A DNA stretch of 32,090 nucleotides. Source: Mariprofundus sp. Its GTDB lineage: Bacteria > Pseudomonadota > Zetaproteobacteria > Mariprofundales > Mariprofundaceae. Positions 8,718 through 15,877 of this stretch are shown here, in pieces; position 1 is the stretch's first letter, and each line of letters opens with the position of its first letter. The notes under the pieces were generated by a model. That model ran no database searches. It saw only the letters and a program-made list of their open reading frames with translations, and was not told the DNA's origin. The position numbers were made by a program, and so were the translations under genes. The stretch is from positions 1 through 32,090 of the forward strand of contig JAJFLE010000021.1 of NCBI GenBank assembly GCA_021772835.1. The letters are read 5' to 3'.

Positions 8718-9310
8718 GTGCACCGCGCAGAATCGGCCTGACCGGTGGTATCGGTAGTGGCAAAAGTACGGTGGCATCCATGTTCGCTGAACTCGCTGTG
8801 CCGGTACTTGATCTCGACCAGGTGGGCCGTGATCTGCTCGCCCCCGGTTCAAAAGCATTGCAACAGATTGCAGAAGCTTTTGGTGACTTCTGTCTGTTGC
8901 CGGATGGTTCTCTGGAGCGCAAGGCATTGGCCGCACACTGTTTTGCCGATGCTGCAAGAACTACGCAGCTCAATGCGATCATGCATCCCTTGATTTGGCA
9001 GGTTGAGGAGCAGTGGCTTAGCAAACAGCAGGCCCCGTGGGTGATTATTGAGGCGTCTGTTTTGTTGGAGTCGGGTGGTCTAAAGCGGATGGATGATGTC
9101 ATTGTTGTAATGGCAGATGAAAATATTCGTTTGCAGCGCGTTATGCAACGGGGTTGGCAGAGCAAAGATGAATTTTATGCTATTCTCAAACGGCAGTGTC
9201 TGGATGAACAACGGCGAAGACAGGCAGGTTATCATATCGAAAACAGTGGCTCATTACAGCACTTGCGTGATCAGGTGCTCGCGCTTTATGAGCTGTTGCA
9301 GCAACTCTGA
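8714..9310 (+). CDS. coaE: Dephospho-CoA kinase
   Basis: CoaE phosphorylates dephospho-CoA at the ribose 3'-OH, the last step of coenzyme A synthesis. The 198-residue length is typical. The P-loop is GGIGSGKST (residues 11-19). DLDQVGRDLL follows, and VIIEASVLLESG matches the conserved 'PLLFE' region with altered wording. QRVMQRGWQSKDEF and NSGSLQHLRDQV are the standard lid and C-terminal segments. The GTG start overlaps the pilD stop by four bases. The pilB-pilC-pilD-coaE order is common in gammaproteobacteria, here with pilSR inserted. It is the last gene of the run; rho has its own promoter 36 bp downstream. Confidence 0.95.
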   Translation: MSAPRRIGLTGGIGSGKSTVASMFAELAVPVLDLDQVGRDLLAPGSKALQQIAEAFGDFCLLPDGSLERKALAAHCFADAARTTQLNAIMHPLIWQVEEQWLSKQQAPWVIIEASVLLESGGLKRMDDVIVVMADENIRLQRVMQRGWQSKDEFYAILKRQCLDEQRRRQAGYHIENSGSLQHLRDQVLALYELLQQL

Positions 9311-9346
9311 TGATGCTAACAGTTATATCGGAGCCTCACCCCAAGG

Positions 9347-9375
9347 TTGACAGCGTAAGCTGACAGAATAACAAT
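9347..9375 (+). promoter_or_regulatory. Probable sigma-70 promoter for rho
   Basis: TTGACA at 9347-9352 is a perfect -35 hexamer. After a 17-bp spacer comes AACAAT at 9370-9375, which matches four of six -10 bases. It sits 120 bp upstream of the rho ATG and would give a leader of roughly 110 nt. The position and spacing fit; no transcription data were available. Confidence 0.5.
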
Positions 9376-9380
9376 GCATG

Positions 9381-9398
9381 CGTCGGATTTCTCCGGCG
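9381..9398 (+). other. Stem-loop in the rho leader
   Basis: CGTCGGA and TCCGGCG pair (one G-T) around the 4-nt loop TTTC at 9388-9391, giving a 7-bp stem just inside the predicted rho 5' leader. rho leaders in other bacteria mediate autoregulation by attenuation, so this may play a part; that role is inferred. Confidence 0.35.
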
Positions 9399-9494
9399 TT
9401 CCGTTTATCCGCAAGGATTTGTCGTAGTTTAGTTTCTTATTGATGGCACCTCAGACCTCATGATCCGACCAGTGTCCACTTTTGGAGTATTTTA

Positions 9495-11336
9495 ATGTCT
9501 AAAGAAAGCGAAAACGCACAGCCCGTGGTTAAAGCCACACAGGCAGCAGAAGTGACTCCTGAAGCGGCGAAGCCTCGCCCTCGTGGTCGCCCACGCAAGG
9601 TTGTGAAAGAAGCTGAAGTTGAAGTCAAAAGTGCAGATGCGACTGCTGATGCGGTTGCAGAAAAGACCGCCCGTCGAGGCCGTCCGGCCAAAGTGAAAAA
9701 AGAGGCGAATCCAGCCGTAGAAAAGAGTTTACAGGCTGCCGAAAACAGCCCGGCCAGTGAAAACAAGACCCCGCCGCCTGTTGAAACCAGGCCCGTGAGC
9801 GAAGAAAAACCTCGCCGCCGTGTTCGCCCGCAGAAAGCGGAGAACAAAGCCACGAATGAGACAGTTGAAAACGACAAAACAAATGCAAGCAGCGAACAGT
9901 CATCCGATAATTCTGCTGCGCCTAAAGCCAACCATCAGTCCAAAGGGGATGGTCAGGAGCATGTACAGGAAGGTGCTCGTCGCAACCGCTGGAAAAAGGG
10001 CGACCGCAATCCTAAAGCGCAACGCCCCCGTCGCGATGATGGTGAAGAGCGGGTCTCCGATGAAATGGAAGGCGTGACCATCAATCTGAAAGAGGTTTCG
10101 TCCAAATCTCCAACCGAGTTGTTGGAGCTTGCAGATAAGTATGACATTGATAATGCCGCTGGGATGCGAAAACAGGAACAGGTTTCTGCAATCCTGCGTG
10201 CACACGGCCTGCGCGGTGGTACCATCTACAGTGAAGGTGTGTTGGAGATTTTGCCGGATGGATTCGGTTTTCTGCGTTCACCTGATGCGAATTACCTGTC
10301 AGGTCCGGACGATGTGTATGTTTCCACCCATCAGATTCGCCGCTATTTCCTGCGTAAAGGCGATACAGTTGCCGGTGAAATCCGCGCCCCTCGACGTGGC
10401 GAAAAATATTTTGCTCTGAAAACAGTCGATACCACCAATGGGCAGTCGCCTGAGCAAGCACGCACCAAGGTACTGTTTGATAACCTTACTCCGCTCTATC
10501 CGGATGAACGTCTACATATGGAGATTGATAATCCGGAGAAGAAGGACCTCACTGGGCGCATAATTGATATCGTTTCGCCCATTGGTAAGGGGCAGCGCGC
10601 ACTGCTGGTCGCACCACCACGTACCGGTAAAACAGTGATGATGCAGTCGATTGCTCACTCTATTGAGGCGAATCATCCCGATGCTGTGCTGATCGTTCTG
10701 TTAATTGATGAGCGTCCGGAAGAAGTGACCGACATGAAACGCTCAGTGAGTGGGGAAGTGGTGTCCTCGACCTTCGATGAACCTGCCCAGCGCCACGTGC
10801 AGGTTTCCGAAATGGTGATCGAGAAAGCCAAACGTCTGGTTGAAACAGGTAAGGATGTTGTGATCCTGCTTGATTCGATTACCAGACTTGCCCGTGCTTA
10901 CAATACTGTGGTTCCATCCTCAGGCAAGATCCTTACCGGAGGTGTGGATGCCAATGCTCTGCACAGGCCAAAACGTTTCTTTGGTGCTGCCCGAAATATC
11001 GAGGGTGGCGGTTCGTTGACAATTATTGCAACTGCACTGGTTGAAACCGGCTCCAAAATGGATGAAGTTATCTTCGAAGAGTTCAAGGGTACCGGTAACA
11101 TGGAGATCAAGCTGGATCGCAAGATCTCTGATAAGCGTGTATATCCTGCGATTGATATTGCTCCATCGGGCACGCGTAAAGAGGAGCTACTTACGCCTCG
11201 CGAAGATCTTCAAAAAGTATGGATCTTGCGCAGGATACTTTCCCCAATGGGCTCGATTGATGCGATGGAGTTTCTGCTCGATAAACTTAGCACAACAAAG
11301 AATAACGCCGAGTTCTTCGACCGCATGAATCAATAG
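9495..11336 (+). CDS. rho: Transcription termination factor Rho with long N-terminal extension
   Basis: Rho is the hexameric RNA-dependent ATPase that ends transcription at C-rich, unstructured sites. At 613 residues it is about 190 longer than E. coli Rho (419). The first ~195 residues are low-complexity, Lys/Arg/Ala/Glu-rich and presumably disordered. They contain AT-hook-like cores: PRGRPRK near residue 29, RRGRPAK near 60 and RRRVRPQK near 107. The canonical protein follows: Rho N-domain ([14 protein letters not shown]), cold-shock RNA-binding domain ([22 protein letters not shown]), and the ATPase with Walker A around PPRTGKT (374-380), [13 protein letters not shown], the Q-loop region and [16 protein letters not shown] precedes the ATG by about 7 bases. 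No strong terminator is seen before the convergent cbbR gene. Confidence 0.97.
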   Translation: MSKESENAQPVVKATQAAEVTPEAAKPRPRGRPRKVVKEAEVEVKSADATADAVAEKTARRGRPAKVKKEANPAVEKSLQAAENSPASENKTPPPVETRPVSEEKPRRRVRPQKAENKATNETVENDKTNASSEQSSDNSAAPKANHQSKGDGQEHVQEGARRNRWKKGDRNPKAQRPRRDDGEERVSDEMEGVTINLKEVSSKSPTELLELADKYDIDNAAGMRKQEQVSAILRAHGLRGGTIYSEGVLEILPDGFGFLRSPDANYLSGPDDVYVSTHQIRRYFLRKGDTVAGEIRAPRRGEKYFALKTVDTTNGQSPEQARTKVLFDNLTPLYPDERLHMEIDNPEKKDLTGRIIDIVSPIGKGQRALLVAPPRTGKTVMMQSIAHSIEANHPDAVLIVLLIDERPEEVTDMKRSVSGEVVSSTFDEPAQRHVQVSEMVIEKAKRLVETGKDVVILLDSITRLARAYNTVVPSSGKILTGGVDANALHRPKRFFGAARNIEGGGSLTIIATALVETGSKMDEVIFEEFKGTGNMEIKLDRKISDKRVYPAIDIAPSGTRKEELLTPREDLQKVWILRRILSPMGSIDAMEFLLDKLSTTKNNAEFFDRMNQ

Positions 11337-11376
11337 AAGATGGCAGGTGTGAGCTTGAGCTCGCTGTTGTGACGAC

Positions 11377-12363
11377 TTATTTAACGATCTGTTGAATTGG
11401 AATGACCTTCATTTTTCTCTCAGGAGAGAAACCAGAAAGGAGAATGTCTTCTCCTTCATTGCGAATGATTTCCAGAAAGGTTCTTGGAATGATTCCCAGC
11501 TTTTTGTTTTTTTGGTGAACGGCATACCAACTGCGCACCAATGGAAAACCATTTACCGGCAAAACGGCGATATTGTTGCTGGCCAAATCCATCTGCAGAT
11601 TGTGCTGAGATAGCAGGGCTATACCCAACCCGGCCATAACACATTGTTTGATGGCTTCGCTGCTTTGCAACTCCATATAGGGGGATATTTGAATGCCTTG
11701 TTCTGCAAGCATATTCTCCAACACCTGACGCGTGCCGGAGCCTTTTTCACGCATGATGAAACGCTCTCTGCTGAGTGTTTCGAGAGAAGTGCCTCGTGCT
11801 TGAGCCATTGGATGATCCGGAGCTCCTGCAATAACCAACTTGTTGTTGATGAAACGATGCGCTTTAACATCGAGGTCTTTGGGCACTTGCCCCATGATTA
11901 ACAGGTCATCTTCGTTGGATTTCAGGCGATCGAGTACTGTTGCTCGGTTGGTTACAGTCAGGTACGGAGTGACCCCCGGATGCTGTCTGATAAAGCCTGC
12001 CAGAAGGCGTGGCATGAAATACTTTGCAGTTGTGACCACTGCGATTCGCAGATCGCCTTTTAGTTCGTTGGTTTCCTCGCTGGCTGTTTCGCCCAATTCT
12101 ACAAGCTTATCAAGAATTTCAACAGCAGCTACATATACATTCTGGCCTATGGTTGTGGTGCGGGTTTGTCCACCAGCCTGCTCCAGAAGAGGGTAACCCA
12201 AAGTATCGCAGAGTTTTTTTATCTGTACCGAGATCGTCGGTTGGCTTAAGTGCAGCGCCTCAGCCGCACGGGTGTAGCCACCAAGTCTGACTACAGCCTC
12301 GAATATTTGCAGCTGCCGTAAAGACACATTTCGAATAAGTCTATTGATAGATGATCTATGCAT
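11377..12363 (-). CDS. cbbR: LysR-type regulator of the RubisCO operon (CbbR)
   Basis: A 328-residue LysR-family regulator. The N-terminal winged helix-turn-helix is RQLQIFEAVVRLGGYTRAAE followed by ALHLSQPTISVQIKKL (about residues 16-60). The LysR substrate-binding domain follows, including RFIMREKGSGTRQVLE. The sequence style and its divergent position, 122 bp from cbbL, identify it as CbbR, which activates Calvin cycle genes in response to metabolites such as NADPH or RuBP in characterised species. The ATG at 12363 lacks a clear Shine-Dalgarno. It lies inside a dense cluster of ATAG/CTAT palindromes that may be its own operator. It converges with rho across a 40-bp spacer. Confidence 0.9.
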   Translation of the reverse strand: MHRSSINRLIRNVSLRQLQIFEAVVRLGGYTRAAEALHLSQPTISVQIKKLCDTLGYPLLEQAGGQTRTTTIGQNVYVAAVEILDKLVELGETASEETNELKGDLRIAVVTTAKYFMPRLLAGFIRQHPGVTPYLTVTNRATVLDRLKSNEDDLLIMGQVPKDLDVKAHRFINNKLVIAGAPDHPMAQARGTSLETLSRERFIMREKGSGTRQVLENMLAEQGIQISPYMELQSSEAIKQCVMAGLGIALLSQHNLQMDLASNNIAVLPVNGFPLVRSWYAVHQKNKKLGIIPRTFLEIIRNEGEDILLSGFSPERKMKVIPIQQIVK

Positions 12364-12378
12364 AGATGATAGTCTATG
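12341..12378. promoter_or_regulatory. Palindrome cluster over the cbbR start (candidate CbbR operator)
   Basis: Several perfect inverted repeats are packed together: CTAT-tg-ATAG (12341-12350), ATAGAT-g-ATCTAT (12347-12359), CTATGCATAG (12356-12365) and CATAGA-N6-TCTATG (12361-12378). ATAGATGAT is directly repeated at 12347 and 12362, 15 bp apart. LysR-type regulators bind such dyads with a T-N11-A core near their own promoter. The overlap with the cbbR start codon suggests autorepression. The repeats are seen directly; the binding role is inferred. Confidence 0.5.
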
Positions 12379-12485
12379 GCGGCGATAGAAATAATCAATT
12401 TCATTTTATGCTTCTTTATTCCCATGATTGCATTCCGGCGGTGACGACTGCTTGAGATAACAGTTCAAAAACAAGGAGAACAGAT

Positions 12486-13904
12486 ATGGGTAAAGCCTAT
12501 GACGCGGGAGTAAAAGAATACCGCGAAACCTACTGGATGCCGAATTATACACCTAAAGATACGGATATTCTGGCCTGTTTCAAAATTACACCTCAAGATG
12601 GTGTGCCCCGTGAAGAGGTGGCAGCAGCGGTAGCAGCAGAATCATCTACAGGCACCTGGACAACGGTATGGACCGATTTGCTGACTGATCTGGATTATTA
12701 CAAGGGCCGTGCATATGCGATTGAAGACGTGCCTGGTGATGATACATGTTTCTATGCATTTATCGCCTATCCGATTGACCTGTTTGAAGAAGGGTCCGTT
12801 GTAAACGTGCTGACTTCACTGGTTGGTAACGTGTTCGGATTTAAGGCATTACGTGCATTGCGCTTGGAAGACATCCGTTTCCCACTTGCTTACGTGATGA
12901 CTTGTAATGGTCCGCCACAGGGTATTCAGCAGGAACGTGATATCCTGAATAAATATGGGCGTCCATTGCTGGGTTGTACTATCAAGCCAAAACTGGGCCT
13001 TTCTGCGAAAAACTATGGTCGCGCCTGTTATGAAGGTCTGCGTGGTGGTCTGGATTTCACCAAGGATGATGAAAATGTGAACTCACAGCCATTCATGCGC
13101 TGGAGAGCCCGTTTTGATTTTGTTCAGGAAGCAATTGTGAAAGCAGAGGCTGAAACCGGCGAGCGTAAAGGTCATTATTTGAATGTGACTGCACCAACGT
13201 TTGATGAAATGATGAAACGTGCTGAATATGCGAAAGAAATCGGTACACCAATTATCATGCACGATTATCTTACTGGTGGCTTGACTGCGAATACAGGCTT
13301 GGCTCAATGGTGTCAGGATAACGGTATGTTGTTGCATATCCATCGCGCTATGCATGCAGTGCTGGATCGCAATCCACATCACGGCATCCACTTCCGCGTA
13401 TTAACCAAAATCCTGCGCCTTTCCGGTGGTGACCACCTGCATTCCGGCACCGTGGTTGGTAAGCTCGAAGGTGACCGTGATGCTACTCTGGGTTGGATCG
13501 ACATCATGCGTGATTCATACATTAAGGAAGATCGTTCTCGCGGCATCTTCTTCGATCAGGATTGGGGCGCTATGCCAGGTGTGATGCCAGTTGCATCCGG
13601 CGGCATTCATGTTTGGCACATGCCAGCATTGGTTAATATCTTTGGTGATGACTCTTGTCTGCAGTTTGGTGGCGGCACTTTGGGGCATCCATGGGGTAAC
13701 GCTGCAGGTGCAGCTGCTAACCGTGTTGCAGTTGAAGCTTGTGTTGAAGCGCGCAATATGGGACGTGAACTTGAGAAAGAGGGTAAAGATATTCTCACTA
13801 AAGCCGCTGCTCATAGCCCGGAACTTAAGATTGCTATGGAAACATGGAAAGAAATTAAGTTTGAATTTGACACGGTTGATAAAATCGACGTTGCGCATAA
13901 ATAA
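12486..13904 (+). CDS. cbbL: RubisCO large subunit, form IA (IAq type)
   Basis: CbbL fixes CO2 onto ribulose-1,5-bisphosphate in the L8S8 enzyme. The 472-residue length and sequence are form I, not form II. Catalytic elements are present: TIKPKLGLS with Lys167, the carbamylation motif [11 protein letters not shown] with Lys193, Asp195 and Glu196, LLHIHRAMH with His286, loop 6 [10 protein letters not shown] with Lys326, and the [16 protein letters not shown] phosphate-binding stretch. AAGGAG lies about 7 bases before the ATG. The presence of cbbQ and cbbO and the absence of csoS genes make this the non-carboxysomal IAq arrangement. A perfect 13-bp stem-loop follows the stop, before cbbS. Confidence 0.98.
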   Translation: MGKAYDAGVKEYRETYWMPNYTPKDTDILACFKITPQDGVPREEVAAAVAAESSTGTWTTVWTDLLTDLDYYKGRAYAIEDVPGDDTCFYAFIAYPIDLFEEGSVVNVLTSLVGNVFGFKALRALRLEDIRFPLAYVMTCNGPPQGIQQERDILNKYGRPLLGCTIKPKLGLSAKNYGRACYEGLRGGLDFTKDDENVNSQPFMRWRARFDFVQEAIVKAEAETGERKGHYLNVTAPTFDEMMKRAEYAKEIGTPIIMHDYLTGGLTANTGLAQWCQDNGMLLHIHRAMHAVLDRNPHHGIHFRVLTKILRLSGGDHLHSGTVVGKLEGDRDATLGWIDIMRDSYIKEDRSRGIFFDQDWGAMPGVMPVASGGIHVWHMPALVNIFGDDSCLQFGGGTLGHPWGNAAGAAANRVAVEACVEARNMGRELEKEGKDILTKAAAHSPELKIAMETWKEIKFEFDTVDKIDVAHK

Positions 13905-13913
13905 AAATGTAAC

Positions 13914-13952
13914 TCCCTGATAGCTGTTTACTTGTTATTCAGCTATCAGGGA
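13914..13952 (+). other. Perfect 13-bp stem-loop between cbbL and cbbS
   Basis: TCCCTGATAGCTG (13914-13926) and CAGCTATCAGGGA (13940-13952) are exact reverse complements around a 13-nt loop. No U-run follows, so it is not a typical intrinsic terminator. It probably acts as an RNA-stabilising or processing hairpin at the 3' end of the cbbL message, or as a partial attenuator setting the large-to-small subunit ratio. The structure is certain; the role is inferred. Confidence 0.75.
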
Positions 13953-13978
13953 TAACTTAAAATCTTAGGAGAATATAA

Positions 13979-14338
13979 ATGAGTGATATGCAAGATTACA
14001 ACTCAAGCTTGAGTGATGCAGCTCAAAGCCGGAAATATGAAACTTTTTCTTATTTGCCTGCTTTAAGCGTGGAATCTACACGTGCACAGATTCAATACAT
14101 TGTTGATAAAGGCTGGAACCCATCGATTGAACACACAGAACCGGCACATGCAATAAGCAACTACTGGTATATGTGGAAGTTGCCACTGTTTGGTGAAACA
14201 GACGTTGATGCGATTCTGGCAGAACTGGAAGCTTGTCATAAAGCCCATCCGGATAATCATGTTCGTCTGTTGGGTTTGGATAACTTCGCCCAATGCGCGG
14301 GCACATCGATGGTGATTTATCGAGGCATAGCTGTCTAA
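13979..14338 (+). CDS. cbbS: RubisCO small subunit
   Basis: CbbS (119 residues) caps the form I octamer. Recognisable family segments are [35 protein letters not shown], the [14 protein letters not shown] core and the C-terminal [20 protein letters not shown]. The N-terminal 17 residues are polar and variable, as is common. AGGAGA sits about 7 bases before the ATG. It is separated from cbbL by a 74-bp spacer holding a strong hairpin, and is followed 29 bp later by an intrinsic terminator. The cbbLS message may therefore end here in part, with cbbQO made by read-through or from another promoter. Confidence 0.97.
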   Translation: MSDMQDYNSSLSDAAQSRKYETFSYLPALSVESTRAQIQYIVDKGWNPSIEHTEPAHAISNYWYMWKLPLFGETDVDAILAELEACHKAHPDNHVRLLGLDNFAQCAGTSMVIYRGIAV

Positions 14339-14366
14339 AACCTGAACGATCTGCGGTGAACTACGA

Positions 14367-14404
14367 AGCCCTCGTCCGACAACGGTTTCGGCCGAGGGCT
14401 TTTT
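14367..14404 (+). terminator. Intrinsic terminator after cbbS
   Basis: AGCCCTCG (14367-14374) pairs perfectly with CGAGGGCT (14393-14400). The stem extends inward by CCGA/TCGG after one mismatch, and the hairpin runs straight into TTTTT at 14400-14404. This is the best intrinsic terminator in the window. It lies within the presumed cbb operon, between cbbS and the 103-codon ORF. Confidence 0.85.
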
Positions 14405-14418
14405 AATATCACGACACG

Positions 14419-14458
14419 GAGACATGCTGAATGTTCAGCGTCTCTTCAAATTTATAGT
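14419..14458 (+). promoter_or_regulatory. Palindrome plus -10-like box upstream of the 103-codon ORF
   Basis: GCTGAA-tg-TTCAGC (14426-14439) is a perfect dyad. It is extended outward by GAGAC (14419-14423) and GTCTC (14440-14444), with two unpaired bases on the left arm. TATAGT at 14453-14458 resembles a -10 hexamer, and the dyad occupies the corresponding -35 region, where no good -35 is seen. This arrangement suits a regulated promoter restarting transcription after the cbbS terminator, or a second RNA hairpin. Both roles are inferred. Confidence 0.4.
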
Positions 14459-14498
14459 AAGGTGCGTGGTTTAAAACGAGCATCGAAACGGTGGAAGT

Positions 14499-14810
14499 AT
14501 GAGTAAAACCCAGACTTATGTTGGCATAGAGAATGAAATCAATGGTGGTATGACGGCTATTGGCAAGATTATTCGTGATGCATGGGTGTTTGGCTTGTTA
14601 AGCGAGTCGGAAACATGCATGGGTTGGAATGCAGCAATGGTGGAGGTGTTGCTGGATAAGGTGAACCGGGAATGGGATAAGTACGGATGTCTGGTGAGTA
14701 ACCTTCCCGCTGAACTGTTTGAGCGCCATCGGCGTATTCATGATATCGCTTTCATTAAAGCTCAGGCAGCGGGTTGGTCTGGCGCGTTTGAAGTTGAAGA
14801 TGAAATCTAA
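14499..14810 (+). CDS. Unknown protein between cbbS and cbbQ
   Basis: A 103-residue soluble, mildly acidic protein with no signal peptide or membrane span and no motif I recognise. Its composition is protein-like throughout, with a Trp-rich core (DAWVFGLLSESETCMGWNAA, then VNREWDKYGCLVSNLPAE) and a C-terminal RIHDIAFIKAQAAGWSG segment. GGTGGAAG ends about 1-2 bases before the ATG, a weak ribosome-binding site. The position inside a RubisCO operon suggests a role in RubisCO assembly, activation or regulation, but nothing in the sequence proves it. It follows the cbbS terminator and is followed by the five-hairpin array, so its expression may be uncoupled from both cbbLS and cbbQO. Confidence 0.8.
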   Translation: MSKTQTYVGIENEINGGMTAIGKIIRDAWVFGLLSESETCMGWNAAMVEVLLDKVNREWDKYGCLVSNLPAELFERHRRIHDIAFIKAQAAGWSGAFEVEDEI

Positions 14811-14816
14811 GGAGAT

Positions 14817-14957
14817 GCTAATTTATTGCATGCTGCAAGAAATTAGCTCGCAAAAGAAAAGACGTGGTTTTTCTTTTGCTTACAAACCAACCATTTGCAT
14901 GGCCGGTTTGGCAGCCCATCTGTCGGCTGCAAAGAAATACTGACACATCAGTATTTC
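14817..14957 (+). other. Array of five consecutive stem-loops before cbbQ
   Basis: Five inverted repeats fill 141 bases with gaps of 0-3 nt. H1 14817-14847: GCTAATTT/AAATTAGC, one mismatch, then TTGCA/TGCAA, loop TGC. H2 14850-14879: GCAAAAGAAAA/TTTTCTTTTGC, 11 bp perfect, 8-nt loop. H3 14883-14910: CAAACC/GGTTTG, a 2x2 internal loop, then CCAT/ATGG. H4 14911-14930: GCAGCC/GGCTGC, 8-nt loop. H5 14934-14957: GAAATACTGA/TCAGTATTTC, 10 bp perfect, CACA loop. The stems do not share sequence, so this is not a tandem repeat. It lies between the unknown ORF's stop and the cbbQ ribosome-binding site and may be a structured leader, a processing element or a small RNA. Confidence 0.7.
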
Positions 14958-15007
14958 CCTAACAGGAATCATTTTTTTGCAGTGAATATAACGAATAAGA
15001 GGTAGAT

Positions 15008-15829
15008 ATGTCGGTAACTGAAAACATAGTAGATATTGAACAATATAAAATTGCTTCAGAGCCATATTATGAACCGGTAGGCAATGAGGTGGAGCTCTAT
15101 GAGTCTGCATACAGTGTTCGCATGCCTTTGATGATTAAAGGGCCCACTGGCTGCGGTAAATCCAGGTTTGTTGAACACATGGCATGGAAGCTTGGCAAAC
15201 CCCTGATCACTGTGGCCTGTAATGAAGATATGACCGCTTCTGATCTGGTGGGGCGCTTCCTGTTGGATAAAGATGGGACCAAATGGCAGGACGGTCCCTT
15301 AACCAGTGCAGCGCGTATGGGGGCGATTTGTTACCTGGATGAAGTGGTTGAAGCACGTCAGGACACCACCGTAGTCATTCATCCACTCACAGACCACCGC
15401 CGCACATTGCCGCTGGATAAGAAAGGGGAGCTGGTCGAAGCGCATCCCGATTTTCAGCTGGTTATCTCTTATAATCCCGGTTACCAGAGCCTGATGAAGG
15501 ATCTGAAGCAATCGACAAAACAACGTTTTGGCGCGATGAATTTTGATTACCCTGAAGAAAAAACCGAAATCAGCATTGTTTCAAAAGAGTCGGGTGTAGA
15601 TGCTAAAACTGCTGAGAAGCTGGTGCATATTGCTCATCGTGCTCGCAACCTGAAAGGGCACGGGCTGGATGAAGGCATTTCAACGCGTTTGCTGGTCTAT
15701 GCTGGTCAGTTGATCAATAAAGGAGTTGATCCTCTGGCTGCCTGTACGATGACGATGGTGGATCCGTTAACGGATGATCCGGATATGATAGATACCTTGA
15801 ATGCTGCTGTTGAAACTTTTTTTGCTTAA
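15008..15829 (+). CDS. cbbQ: RubisCO activase component CbbQ (MoxR-type AAA+ ATPase)
   Basis: CbbQ is the AAA+ motor that, with CbbO, removes inhibitory sugar phosphates from form I RubisCO. The 273-residue protein matches the family: Walker A GPTGCGKS (45-52), ITVACNEDMTASDLVGRFLL, Walker B ICYLDE (107-112), sensor region LVISYNPGYQSL, and the C-terminal lid ending in TMVDPLTDD. GAGG lies about 7 bases before the ATG. It is 48 bp upstream of cbbO. The 197-bp spacer before it holds the five-hairpin array, which may control how much CbbQ and CbbO is made relative to RubisCO. Confidence 0.97.
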   Translation: MSVTENIVDIEQYKIASEPYYEPVGNEVELYESAYSVRMPLMIKGPTGCGKSRFVEHMAWKLGKPLITVACNEDMTASDLVGRFLLDKDGTKWQDGPLTSAARMGAICYLDEVVEARQDTTVVIHPLTDHRRTLPLDKKGELVEAHPDFQLVISYNPGYQSLMKDLKQSTKQRFGAMNFDYPEEKTEISIVSKESGVDAKTAEKLVHIAHRARNLKGHGLDEGISTRLLVYAGQLINKGVDPLAACTMTMVDPLTDDPDMIDTLNAAVETFFA

Positions 15830-15877
15830 CCTGCTTATGTTTGTGGTTCCGTACTCTAAATATAACGGTGAACTGAT

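Noticed and set aside
9458-9931. 157-codon minus-strand ORF opposite the start of rho
   Set aside because: It is the antisense image of the Lys/Arg/Ala-rich Rho extension; the low-complexity Ser/Phe/Ala product has no independent start signal.
12486-14338. Form II RubisCO (cbbM), expected in some iron oxidisers
   Set aside because: The large subunit has form I motifs and length, and a true small-subunit gene follows.
14803-14943. Short ORF running through the five-hairpin array, possibly a leader peptide
   Set aside because: GGAG at 14811-14814 is wrongly spaced for any ATG in the frame, the product is not protein-like, and the frame is forced by the repeats.
14883-14957. Integron attC-like or REP-type repeat interpretation of the hairpins
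   Set aside because: The stems do not share sequence, the attC core signatures are absent, and no integrase or cassette genes are near.
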